The position numbers were made by a program, and so were the translations under genes. The notes below the pieces were generated by a model. The model made no database searches. It was not told where the DNA came from and saw nothing but the letters and a program-made list of their open reading frames with translations. A stretch of DNA of 18,706 nt, taken from JAWXUD01 sp044432945 (GTDB taxonomy: Bacteria > Cyanobacteriota > Vampirovibrionia > Gastranaerophilales > Gastranaerophilaceae). Numbering within the stretch: position 1 is the first letter of the stretch; each line of letters starts with the position of its first letter. Below, piece after piece: positions 1 to 7,046 of this stretch. The DNA is taken from NCBI GenBank assembly GCA_044432945.1, contig JAWXUD010000032.1, positions 1-18,706 of the forward strand, in the 5' to 3' direction.

Positions 1-1
1 A

Positions 2-346
2 GAACAAGATAGTTCTGGACGTTATATCAACATATCAATACCAGTTTATGATTCGAGCGGTACTGCAACTGGAACATATACGACATATGCCCTAACAACA
101 ACGACTGCGACTGACCAAGATGCATATGATGATGCTATGAACCAGTATGAATATGAATGTTATGAATATGATCAAGCATTGAATGAAATCAACGCAAAAA
201 TTGAAATAATACAAGAACAAGACAAGACTCTTGAACTTCAATTGACTGAACTTGATACAGAACAAAGTGCAATTTCGACAGAGATGGATTCTGTTTCAGC
301 AGTAATCGATGCTAACATCGAATCAACATTTGCAACATTCAGTTAA
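2..346 (+). CDS. C-terminal end of a coiled-coil protein (5' end outside window)
   Basis: The reading frame is open from base 2 to the TAA at 344-346, giving 114 residues of a protein whose start lies to the left. An internal ATG at 137 is not needed as a start, because the frame continues upstream without a stop. The first 40 or so residues are rich in Ser, Thr, Gly and Tyr and look like a beta-rich surface segment. The last 70 form a charged, heptad-like helix (KIEIIQEQDKTLELQ, then TELDTEQSAISTEMDS) that ends in IESTFATFS. I recall similar tails in many large proteins of Gastranaerophilales, but the function is unknown to me. A hairpin with a T run follows at 428-458. The reading frame is certain; the family is a weak inference. 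Confidence 0.75.
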   Translation, partial: EQDSSGRYINISIPVYDSSGTATGTYTTYALTTTTATDQDAYDDAMNQYEYECYEYDQALNEINAKIEIIQEQDKTLELQLTELDTEQSAISTEMDSVSAVIDANIESTFATFS

Positions 347-427
347 TAAAAAATAATTCTACTAAAACTACTTATTGGAGTAAAATCCAAAACAAATTTT
401 CCTTTCCCTTTTTCCTATTGATTTTCC

Positions 428-458
428 AACGGCGACTTAACACATCGTCGTTTTTTTT
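428..458 (+). terminator. Rho-independent terminator after the coiled-coil gene
   Basis: An 8-bp stem (AACGGCGA at 428-435 with TCGTCGTT at 445-452, one G-U pair) and a 9-nt loop lead into eight T residues at 451-458. It ends the upstream transcript just before the next promoter. Confidence 0.8.
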
Positions 459-459
459 A

Positions 460-468
460 TGCTAAAAT
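460..468 (+). promoter_or_regulatory. Extended -10 promoter, probably giving a leaderless mRNA
   Basis: TG-C-TAAAAT at 460-468 matches an extended -10 element. Only 6 nt separate the box from the ATG at 475, so transcription should begin at or next to the start codon. No clear -35 and no Shine-Dalgarno are present. The same arrangement occurs before ribE at 8740-8748. Confidence 0.55.
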
Positions 469-474
469 CAATTT

Positions 475-1338
475 ATGTTCAATGAAAAATATCTAAAAAT
501 CACAAAAAACATTTATACCGATATCAAAAAAGTCGAAGCTGAACTTTTTAGTTTATTTGAGAACAAAACTTTTTTGAGAGAAAAAATAAATCTTTTCTTA
601 AAACAACCTTCAAAAAGAATTCGTTCAACATTAGCCATACTTTTATTAAAAGCAAATAATATTAAGATTACTCAAGAACATTATAAATTTTTAAGCATAA
701 TCGAGCTTATACATAACGCTTCATTAATCCACGATGACATCATTGATAACAGTGATTTGCGAAGAGAGGTCAAAACTCTTAACTGCGAATTTGACAATCA
801 TCTAGCAGTAATCGTTGGAGATTATTTATTATCAATCGCACTCAAAGAAATTAGCTCAATTGAGGCTAAAAATCTTTCAAGCCTTTTAGCTCAAACCTTA
901 GAACAAATGTGCTTAGGCGAGTTTTGTCAATACTTCAACAAACACAAACATTTAACACTTGAGCAACACATTGAAAAAACGTATCAAAAAACAGGGAAAT
1001 TATTTCAAACAACACTTGATGGTTGCTTTGATATATCTCAAGTTCAAGAGCAACAAAATATCCAGGAATTTGTGAAGAATTTCGGGATAATTTTTCAACT
1101 TCACAACGATTTTATAAACTCAACTACCTCAAAAAGTGATTTTAACGAAGGCATATTCACAGCACTAGATATTTTCACTAAAGAAACCAATTCAAAAGAT
1201 TTGGGAATTGAAAAAACAAAATGTTTAATAAATAATTATATTGAAAAATCGAAAAAATTATTAGAAGAAATCGAGCAAAATAAATACAAATCTTTATTAA
1301 TAGAGCTATTGGAGTTATTCAAATATGAACAAATTTAA
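475..1338 (+). CDS. Polyprenyl diphosphate synthase-like protein with degenerate second Asp motif
   Basis: This 287-residue protein belongs to the trans-isoprenyl diphosphate synthase family (IspA/IspB/HepT fold), which condenses isopentenyl diphosphate onto an allylic diphosphate to make quinone or carrier-lipid chains. The substrate-binding basic patch is seen as SKRIRS (residues 46-51). The first Asp-rich motif is DDIID (87-91), followed by RR (96-97). GD (115-116) and KTGK (172-175) are also in place. The second motif, normally FQxxDDxxD, reads FQLHNDFIN (207-215), so two of its three aspartates are Asn. The protein is shorter than the usual 320 or so residues. The 3' end overlaps the signal peptidase gene by 14 nt. 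The fold is sure; chain length and full activity are not, and a regulatory or heterodimer subunit is possible. Confidence 0.85.
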   Translation: MFNEKYLKITKNIYTDIKKVEAELFSLFENKTFLREKINLFLKQPSKRIRSTLAILLLKANNIKITQEHYKFLSIIELIHNASLIHDDIIDNSDLRREVKTLNCEFDNHLAVIVGDYLLSIALKEISSIEAKNLSSLLAQTLEQMCLGEFCQYFNKHKHLTLEQHIEKTYQKTGKLFQTTLDGCFDISQVQEQQNIQEFVKNFGIIFQLHNDFINSTTSKSDFNEGIFTALDIFTKETNSKDLGIEKTKCLINNYIEKSKKLLEEIEQNKYKSLLIELLELFKYEQI

Positions 1339-1972
1339 AAACAAATTTTACGAACTTAAAACACGATATGAGAAGATCAACCCCGTAACTAGAGAAATAA
1401 TTGAAACAATTGTTTTTGTCGTTGCAATGCTTATCGTCATAAGATTTTTCATAGGAGAAATCCGTTGGATTCCATCAGCCTCAATGAACCCAACTTTAAT
1501 TGAAGGCGACAGAGTTGTCGTTGAACGCTTTTCACGTTTTTATAAAACTCCTGAACGAGGTGACGTGATGGTTTTTTATCCACCATTTGTCGAGCTTCAA
1601 AACACACCTTTAAAAGTTTTCTCAAGATTAACAGGGTTTTTCTGCAAAGATATCGCTTATATAAAACGTGTTGTTGGCATGCCAGGCGACAAATTTGAAA
1701 TAGTAACAGAACAAGACGGAAAATTCTCGATATTAATCAATGACGAACCCATTGACGAGCCTTATATAAAAAGCCCATATGATTATCGCAAGTGTGATGA
1801 GAACATGATTTGTGGACCTTTTACAATCCCTGAAAAACAATATTTTATGATGGGTGACAATCGTGGCAACTCTCAAGATAGCAGATATTGGGGCTTCTTA
1901 GATGAAGATAGATTTATAGGCGAAGCAGTTTTTCTATTTTGGCCATTCAACCGTGCTAAAATCATGAAATAA
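1325..1972 (+). CDS. lepB: Signal peptidase I
   Basis: This is the membrane serine protease that removes signal peptides from secreted proteins. It has 215 residues. An N-terminal membrane segment lies at about residues 25-44 (ETIVFVVAMLIVIRFF). Family motifs follow in order: the catalytic serine in SASMNP (Ser53), the catalytic lysine in YIKRVVGMPGD (Lys114), and the conserved GDNRGNSQDSR (178-188). The single membrane span places the catalytic domain outside the cytoplasmic membrane. The ATG lies inside the end of the upstream gene, with GGAG at 1311-1314 as ribosome binding site, so the two are probably translationally coupled. coaD follows after 29 nt. The call is secure. Confidence 0.97.
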   Translation: MNKFKNKFYELKTRYEKINPVTREIIETIVFVVAMLIVIRFFIGEIRWIPSASMNPTLIEGDRVVVERFSRFYKTPERGDVMVFYPPFVELQNTPLKVFSRLTGFFCKDIAYIKRVVGMPGDKFEIVTEQDGKFSILINDEPIDEPYIKSPYDYRKCDENMICGPFTIPEKQYFMMGDNRGNSQDSRYWGFLDEDRFIGEAVFLFWPFNRAKIMK

Positions 1973-2001
1973 AGTATATCTAACTTAAAAAAGGAAATAG
2001 A

Positions 2002-2475
2002 ATGAAAATAGCAATATATCCAGGAAGCTTTGACCCCGTAACAAAAGGGCATTTAGATATTTTAAAATCAAGTGCAGAAATCTTTGACAAAGTTATTATA
2101 GCAATCGCACATAATTCTGAAAAACAAGGGTTTTTATCAGTTGAAGAACGTAAAATGCTTATAAAAGAAAGCATCAAAGAATTTGATAATATTGAAGTTG
2201 ATAGCTTTGAAGGCTTGACCATTGACTATGCAAAAGCACGTGGTGCGAGCGTTTTAATCCGAGGATTGCGTGCAGTATCTGATTTTGAATATGAGATGCA
2301 ATTATCTCAAACAAATTCAGCACTATCACCTGATTTAAAAACAGTTTTTCTAATCACAAAACCTAAATATAATTTTATCTCATCTAGCACTATAAAAGAA
2401 ATTTATAAAAATAATGGAGATATTTCAAAATTTGTATCGCCAGAAGTAGCTCAATATTTAGCCGACAGAAAGTAA
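2002..2475 (+). CDS. coaD: Phosphopantetheine adenylyltransferase
   Basis: CoaD transfers AMP from ATP to 4'-phosphopantetheine, the penultimate step of coenzyme A synthesis, in the cytosol. The 157-residue length is typical. The nucleotidyltransferase signature is complete: YPGSFDPVTKGH (residues 6-17, with the TxGH motif at 14-17), LIRGLRAVSDFEYE (85-98) and the C-terminal YNFISSSTIKE (123-133). The ribosome binding site is AAAGGAA, about 7 nt before the ATG. It is the third gene of the run with lepB. The next gene has its own promoter. Confidence 0.97.
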   Translation: MKIAIYPGSFDPVTKGHLDILKSSAEIFDKVIIAIAHNSEKQGFLSVEERKMLIKESIKEFDNIEVDSFEGLTIDYAKARGASVLIRGLRAVSDFEYEMQLSQTNSALSPDLKTVFLITKPKYNFISSSTIKEIYKNNGDISKFVSPEVAQYLADRK

Positions 2476-2501
2476 CGTTTTATTACATTTCTTCAAATTA
2501 T

Positions 2502-2530
2502 TTGACAATTATTTTATGATTGTGTAAAAT
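2502..2530 (+). promoter_or_regulatory. Sigma-70 promoter of the DivIVA-like gene
   Basis: A perfect TTGACA (2502-2507), a 17-nt spacer and TAAAAT (2525-2530) form a near-consensus promoter. Transcription should start near 2537, leaving a leader of about 25 nt before the ATG at 2562. Confidence 0.8.
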
Positions 2531-2561
2531 GTTGTTATTATAGAAAGGTATAGGGATAGTT

Positions 2562-3158
2562 ATGCAACAAAATGGCGTATATGATTTATTGAAAATGTTA
2601 GAAATAGCATTAGAGGAAGGTTTTCCAATAATTCCACGTAAACTTACAGTGGTTAAAACTAAAGAGGTGGAAGCGATTATTGACAGAATTTATGCGACAT
2701 TACCTGTTGAAGTTCAAGAATCTCGTGCTTTACTAAGACGCCGTGACGAACTTCAATTTGAAGCTCAACAACGTGCTGAAAAAATTATCACAGATGCTCA
2801 AGCTGAAGCTGACAGAAAATTATCTGAAGCTGATTATATCAAAGCTTTAGAACGTGAAGGCGTTAGAATTAGAACACAAGTTCAAGAAGAATGTGAAGAA
2901 ATTAAACGTAGAGCTTTAGAAGAATGTGAAGAAGTTAGACTTGGTGCGACTGAAGAAGCTATGAAAACTCGTGAAGGTGCTGAACTATATGCTGAACAAG
3001 TTTTAACAAACCTTGAACACGATTTGACAAAAATCCAACAAGTTGTTAAAAATGGACAAGTTTATATGGAACAACTTCGCAACGAACATTATAACGCTTA
3101 CAACTCTAGCACTGAATATGATTCAATGCCACTTGCTAGTAATTTCGATTTGAGATAA
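2562..3158 (+). CDS. DivIVA-like coiled-coil protein
   Basis: This 198-residue soluble protein consists mainly of a long charged coiled coil. Residues 1-25 hold a short hydrophobic helix (YDLLKMLEIALEEG) followed by IIPRKL. From about 34 to 175 the sequence is Glu/Arg/Ala-rich heptads such as RAEKIITDAQAEADRKL and EECEEIKRRALEE. The tail (176-198) is polar. The N-terminal IIPRK and the coiled coil resemble cyanobacterial DivIVA/Cdv3-type division proteins, and a gene of that type follows coaD in cyanobacteria as I recall. ATP synthase stalk subunits also look like this, so the assignment rests on context. It has its own strong promoter and a terminator at 3181-3206, so it is a single-gene unit. 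Confidence 0.6.
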   Translation: MQQNGVYDLLKMLEIALEEGFPIIPRKLTVVKTKEVEAIIDRIYATLPVEVQESRALLRRRDELQFEAQQRAEKIITDAQAEADRKLSEADYIKALEREGVRIRTQVQEECEEIKRRALEECEEVRLGATEEAMKTREGAELYAEQVLTNLEHDLTKIQQVVKNGQVYMEQLRNEHYNAYNSSTEYDSMPLASNFDLR

Positions 3159-3180
3159 GTTTAACAAAATAAATTTTTCT

Positions 3181-3206
3181 AAAAAGCACCTAAATAGGTG
3201 CTTTTT
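3181..3206 (+). terminator. Rho-independent terminator
   Basis: A perfect inverted repeat (AAAAAGCACCTA at 3181-3192 and TAGGTGCTTTTT at 3195-3206) ends in a T run. The GC-containing core GCACC/GGTGC makes it a convincing terminator for the DivIVA-like gene. Confidence 0.9.
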
Positions 3207-3314
3207 TAATGAATAAAATCTAAAAATAAAAGACTATGAAGTTATATTACAAAATACGACCTAATATTAAATTAAAAGTAAATTTTAATTTTTAGGCTAT
3301 TTTAAAAAAACATA

Positions 3315-3923
3315 ATGCAAATTAATTCGATTAACAATTCATATCAAAATAATTATCCTAATAGGTTTTTGCAATGCAAAAATAACAATACCAGTTCTAA
3401 CATTACAAATCCTAATTTCAGTGCAAATTTTTAAAAACTTGCAAACATAAACATAGCAGAAGCTCCTGTTGGCTTTATCGGACATACAAAAGTTCAGAAT
3501 TCAGAAGGCAAAGAGATTGTTGCAGAGTTACACAAAGATTCGATGCACCCACCGATATTTCGCCTTGATGCTGACAATCAAAAAATTGGGCATGTAGAAC
3601 TTGGATTAATTTCTGATTGTTTTTCTAACTCGCCAACACCATATACAAAAGTCGAATGGATACACAGCCCGCACACAAAATATAAAAACAGTTCCCCACA
3701 AGCATATAAGGGAGTTGGAACAAGACTTATACAGGTCGCTCAAAAATATAGTTGTGACGCAGGTTATGATGGAAAGCTTAAAATAAACATGCCTGTTGAG
3801 AAAGCTATGAAATTTTACACCGAAAAATTGCCATTTGTACACGAACCAACCGATTTTTATCCTCAACTAGTTTTGCCAACTAATGCATATGACAAATTAA
3901 AACAAATTGATGGAGGATTATAA
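3315..3923 (+). pseudogene. GNAT acetyltransferase with F-x-A leader, broken by an in-frame stop
   Basis: The frame starts at ATG 3315 (MQINSINNSY) and runs to TAA 3921-3923, interrupted only by TAA at 3432-3434 (codon 40). Before the stop lies an Asn-rich leader ending NPNFSANF. After it come KLANINIAEAPVGFIGH and then a GNAT core with YKGVGTRLIQVAQKYS (acetyl-CoA loop) and KFYTEK near the end. The protein downstream at 3925 has matching segments in the same order, which shows that this was one gene. A single base change (for example TTA or AAA to TAA) would explain the stop. Translation could restart at ATG 3543, giving 126 residues with the catalytic part, but no good Shine-Dalgarno precedes it. 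Sequencing error and real decay cannot be told apart here. Confidence 0.75.
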
Positions 3924-3924
3924 T

Positions 3925-4647
3925 ATGAGATTGAACCCAGTCAATACATATTGCAATAGCTATATCAACAAAGCACAACCAAGCAAGCAAACAAATCCTA
4001 TTAGCTTTCAAAGTGCAAATATTAAACCCCTAACACATACCAATATTGGCGAAGCCGCACTTGGTATGATTGGGCATGTGAGATTGAAATTAAAAAGCAC
4101 TGGCGAAGAAGTTTTTGCCGAAGTACATAAATCATTCAGTACAATAACTGGATTTGAAACCTATGAGCTAGTACGCAACAAAAAAACAATTGGTAAAATG
4201 AATATGAGTTGTATTAAAAATCATAGCGACAATTCAAAAGGTTATGCTGATGTTGACTTGTTGCAAAATCATACAAGCCCTCATTTTCATGCAATGACAC
4301 TTTCACGCAGAATAGATTCGAAGCTAGAAAATCTTCATGATTTTTCAAATGGCTCTATAAATGCCGATTTATTACAAAATAACATAAGCCCTCATTTAAA
4401 AGAACAATATATAACCTCTTTAAACGAAGATGAATACAAAGGTGTCGGAACAAGACTTTTACAAATAGCACAACGCAGAAGCGATGAAGCAAACTGCTAT
4501 GGCAATATCCAGTTAAAATCTCTTCCAGAAGCGATAAAATTCTACACAGAATTAGGGTTTCGAACTAAATTAGGTGGGAATTTTGATGATTTTCATCTGC
4601 CAGCTGAGGCTAAAGAACCATTATCAAAACTTTACGGTGGACTATAA
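3925..4647 (+). CDS. GNAT-family acetyltransferase-like protein with F-x-A leader
   Basis: The protein has 240 residues. Residues 1-33 are a polar leader ending NPISFQSANI. The C-terminal half has the GNAT acetyl-CoA loop YKGVGTRLLQIAQRR (171-185) and the FYTELGF strand-helix (206-212). It is a paralogue of the broken gene just upstream, with which it shares the leader motif, the TNIGEAALGMIGH segment, the GNAT core and the C-terminal GGL. Residues 111-120 (DLLQNHTSPH) are repeated at 148-157 (DLLQNNISPH). The ATG at 3925 is chosen because GGAGG at 3912-3916 sits 8 nt ahead; a TTG at 3907 would bypass it. It begins 1 nt after the upstream stop, so the two were co-transcribed. The acetyl acceptor is unknown. 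Confidence 0.75.
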   Translation: MRLNPVNTYCNSYINKAQPSKQTNPISFQSANIKPLTHTNIGEAALGMIGHVRLKLKSTGEEVFAEVHKSFSTITGFETYELVRNKKTIGKMNMSCIKNHSDNSKGYADVDLLQNHTSPHFHAMTLSRRIDSKLENLHDFSNGSINADLLQNNISPHLKEQYITSLNEDEYKGVGTRLLQIAQRRSDEANCYGNIQLKSLPEAIKFYTELGFRTKLGGNFDDFHLPAEAKEPLSKLYGGL

Positions 4648-4660
4648 TCCTTTAAAATAT

Positions 4661-4689
4661 TTGCTTTAATTCCATGTTTTTTATAAAAT
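4661..4689 (+). promoter_or_regulatory. Probable pgk promoter
   Basis: TTGCTT (4661-4666), a 17-nt spacer and TAAAAT (4684-4689) fit a sigma-70 promoter. A second TAAAAT at 4694-4699 is an alternative -10. The region is very AT-rich, so the exact box is uncertain. Confidence 0.5.
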
Positions 4690-4721
4690 TTAATAAAATA
4701 CGATTTTCATATTTTATTAAA
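4689..4721 (+). repeat. 12-bp perfect inverted repeat in the pgk leader
   Basis: TTTAATAAAATA (4689-4700) and TATTTTATTAAA (4710-4721) are exact inverted copies around a 9-nt loop. The right arm runs into the Shine-Dalgarno AAAGGAG at 4719-4725. It could be an operator overlapping the start of transcription, or a weak hairpin near the ribosome site. It is made only of A and T, so chance is possible. Confidence 0.5.
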
Positions 4722-4734
4722 GGAGAAATTAAAC

Positions 4735-5952
4735 ATGAAACAATCAATCAATGATTTACAAAATTTAGAAGGCAAACGTGCATTAGTTAGAGTAGACGTA
4801 AACGTTCCTCTTGATGCTGACAAAAATGTTACAGATGATACTAGAATTCAAGCAATTCTTCCAACTGTTAAATTATTACAATCAAAAGGTGCTAAAGTTA
4901 TCCTAATGGCACACTTAGGCAGACCAAAAGGCGAATGGAATTCTGAATTCTCATTAGCTCCAGTAGCTTCACACTTATCAAAAGTTTTAGGTGAAGAAGT
5001 TATGTTCGTATCAACTCCAATTGGTCAAGGTGCAGAAGCAGAATTAAACACTCTACAAAATGGTCAAGTAGCTCTTTTAGAAAATATTCGTTACTACAAA
5101 GCAGAAGATGCTAAAGATGATGAAATGGTATTTGCTCAAGAATTAGCTAAATTAGGTGATTTCTATGTGAATGATGCATTTGGTGCAGCTCACAGAAACC
5201 ACACTTCGACTGCTAAACTTGCTAAAATTTTAAAACCTGCAGTATCAGGTTTGTTAATGGAAAAAGAATTAGAATGCTTAGGCAAAGCTCTTGACAATCC
5301 AGAAAGACCATTCACAGCAGTAGTTGGCGGTGCTAAAATTTCTTCAAAAATCGGTGTATTAGAAAGCTTAATCGACAAAGTTGACAACCTAATCATCGGT
5401 GGTGGTATGGCTTATACATTCGTAAAAGCTAACGGTGGCAAAATCGGTAACTCAATTTGCGAAGACGACCAAATGGAAGTTGCAAAAGCTATCGAGAAAA
5501 AAGCTGCAGAAAAAGGTGTTAACATCGTTATGGCATCTGACGTTTTAGCTGCTGACGATTTCTCTGGAAACGGAACTAACAAAATCTCTGCTGTTGACGA
5601 AATCGAAGACGGATTTGAAGGCGTTGACGCTGGTCCTGAAACTCAAAAAGCATTCGCTGAAGTTTTAAAATCATCAAAAACAATCCTTATGAACGGACCT
5701 GTTGGTGCTTTTGAAAACCCTAAATTCGCTGAAGGTACAAGATCAGTTCTTGAAGCTATTGTTGAAGCTACTAAAAACGGAGCTATCTCAGTAATTGGTG
5801 GTGGCGATTCTGTTGCGGCTGCTAAAAAATACTTCCAAACAGAAGACTTCACTCACGTTTCAACTGGTGGCGGTGCTTCTTTAGAATTTATCGAAGGTAA
5901 AGTTTTACCTGGCGTTGCAGCTTTAGACGAAAAACAAACTGTTAACGCATAG
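4735..5952 (+). CDS. pgk: Phosphoglycerate kinase
   Basis: Pgk converts 1,3-bisphosphoglycerate and ADP to 3-phosphoglycerate and ATP in cytosolic glycolysis. It has 405 residues, close to the usual 390-415. All hallmark motifs are present: RVDVNVP (19-25) and LGRPKG (61-66) for substrate binding, RYYKAE (119-124), NDAFGAAHRNHTST (146-159), VVGGAKISSKI (196-206), GGGMAYTF (222-229), NGPVGAFE (320-327) and GGGDS (355-359) for nucleotide binding. A strong AAAGGAG ribosome site precedes the ATG. It is flanked by its own promoter and a strong terminator, so it is a monocistron. The partner glycolytic gene tpiA lies about 2 kb downstream on the other strand. Confidence 0.98.
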   Translation: MKQSINDLQNLEGKRALVRVDVNVPLDADKNVTDDTRIQAILPTVKLLQSKGAKVILMAHLGRPKGEWNSEFSLAPVASHLSKVLGEEVMFVSTPIGQGAEAELNTLQNGQVALLENIRYYKAEDAKDDEMVFAQELAKLGDFYVNDAFGAAHRNHTSTAKLAKILKPAVSGLLMEKELECLGKALDNPERPFTAVVGGAKISSKIGVLESLIDKVDNLIIGGGMAYTFVKANGGKIGNSICEDDQMEVAKAIEKKAAEKGVNIVMASDVLAADDFSGNGTNKISAVDEIEDGFEGVDAGPETQKAFAEVLKSSKTILMNGPVGAFENPKFAEGTRSVLEAIVEATKNGAISVIGGGDSVAAAKKYFQTEDFTHVSTGGGASLEFIEGKVLPGVAALDEKQTVNA

Positions 5953-5975
5953 TTATACAAAATATAATTATTACC

Positions 5976-6010
5976 AATAGGGCGAAATCTTCGATTTCGC
6001 CCTATTTATT
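5976..6010 (+). terminator. Strong rho-independent terminator after pgk
   Basis: A perfect 14-bp stem (5976-5989 with 5993-6006), core GGGCGAAATC/GATTTCGCCC, encloses a TTC loop and is followed by a T-rich stretch. Confidence 0.93.
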
Positions 6011-6083
6011 TAAAATAAGTTTTTACTAACAAAAAAAAATATTCATAGATTTTTAAATAAAATCAAAAGGAATTTCTAAAGAC

Positions 6084-7046
6084 ATGAAAATAAATAACAT
6101 TATCCCAAATTATCAAAACAAAACACAATTTAATAAAAACCAAAACCAACAACCTAAAACATACACTAACAACCCCCTTCAAGCAGACACTTTTGTTAAA
6201 TCAAAAAATGTCAACTTTACTGCGAGTTTAAAACCTTTCACTGAATGTATTGAAGATATATCTAACAAATTATTAGAAAAATTATACAGTAATCAAAAGA
6301 CTACCTTAAAAGATTTTGAAACAATAATACAAAGATACTCACCAACAACTAGAGTAGAAGAATTTGCAACAGCAGACAAAACAAATTCTAATATTACAGA
6401 AATAACAAGAGCATACATGAAACAACCAATGGGATTTGATATGCAAAGCAAAAGATTAGTCACATACCCAAAAACTATTTTAATTGATGACCCAAATAAG
6501 GGACATGTTACAGAAAGAGCTGATTTATTCGCTTGCTTTGTTCACGAATCAACTCACGTATTACAAGAAGAACACCCCCTAAAGACATCTCGATTTGAGA
6601 TTTTAGACAAATACGTTCAAAACACTGATAATATGTCAGAAATAACACAAAATTTACAATTAGCACCAAAAATTTTCACACAAATAGAAAGTATCTTAAA
6701 CCAACATTATGCATATACGTTTATGAAAACTGATCGTTATCCTAGGGCAATAATGACTAGCCCGATACAAGCTTTAGAAAATGATACACAGAAAAAAATG
6801 AATATGAGTTATCCTGAATTTGTGCGAATGATTGTAACTCAGACTATCTCTCAAATAGAAAACCAATTTGGTCCAGTAGACAAAAATTTCATTAAAAAAT
6901 ATATTGCAGCGACTGCTAAAGGTGAGAAAGAAGCCTACAAAAATGAAGTAGGATTTTTGAAATCAGCTTTTCACATCAAACAAACAACCGACCTAGATGT
7001 TAGAGAAACAGTCTATGAAGAGCTTATAAAATTTGTAGAATCATAA
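6084..7046 (+). CDS. Putative HExxH zinc metallopeptidase-like protein with F-x-A leader
   Basis: The protein has 320 residues and I do not recognise a named family. Residues 1-40 are a low-complexity Asn/Gln/Lys leader, followed by NVNFTASLKPF (42-52), the same motif seen in the GNAT proteins of this window. The body contains FACFVHESTHVLQEEH, in which HESTH (154-158) fits the HExxH zinc-binding and catalytic motif of zincin peptidases. A third zinc ligand could not be pinned down; Glu162 and Glu163 are too close for a gluzincin. There is no membrane segment or classical signal peptide. AAAGGAA lies upstream of the ATG. Its stop at 7044-7046 directly abuts the stop of the minus-strand gene, with no room for a terminator. 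The peptidase function is an inference from the motif alone. Confidence 0.6.
   Translation: MKINNIIPNYQNKTQFNKNQNQQPKTYTNNPLQADTFVKSKNVNFTASLKPFTECIEDISNKLLEKLYSNQKTTLKDFETIIQRYSPTTRVEEFATADKTNSNITEITRAYMKQPMGFDMQSKRLVTYPKTILIDDPNKGHVTERADLFACFVHESTHVLQEEHPLKTSRFEILDKYVQNTDNMSEITQNLQLAPKIFTQIESILNQHYAYTFMKTDRYPRAIMTSPIQALENDTQKKMNMSYPEFVRMIVTQTISQIENQFGPVDKNFIKKYIAATAKGEKEAYKNEVGFLKSAFHIKQTTDLDVRETVYEELIKFVES

Noticed and set aside
3269..3291. AAATTAAAA/TTTTAATTT inverted repeat upstream of the broken GNAT
   Set aside because: It is made only of A and T in a very AT-rich gap, so chance is likely, and it is not linked to a clear promoter.
3907..3924. TTG start at 3907 that would lengthen the tagged GNAT by six residues
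   Set aside because: It lies ahead of the GGAGG at 3912-3916, which is correctly spaced for ATG 3925, and it overlaps the upstream gene.
5190..5852. Minus-strand open frames opposite pgk
   Set aside because: They are shadows of the strongly conserved pgk reading frame.
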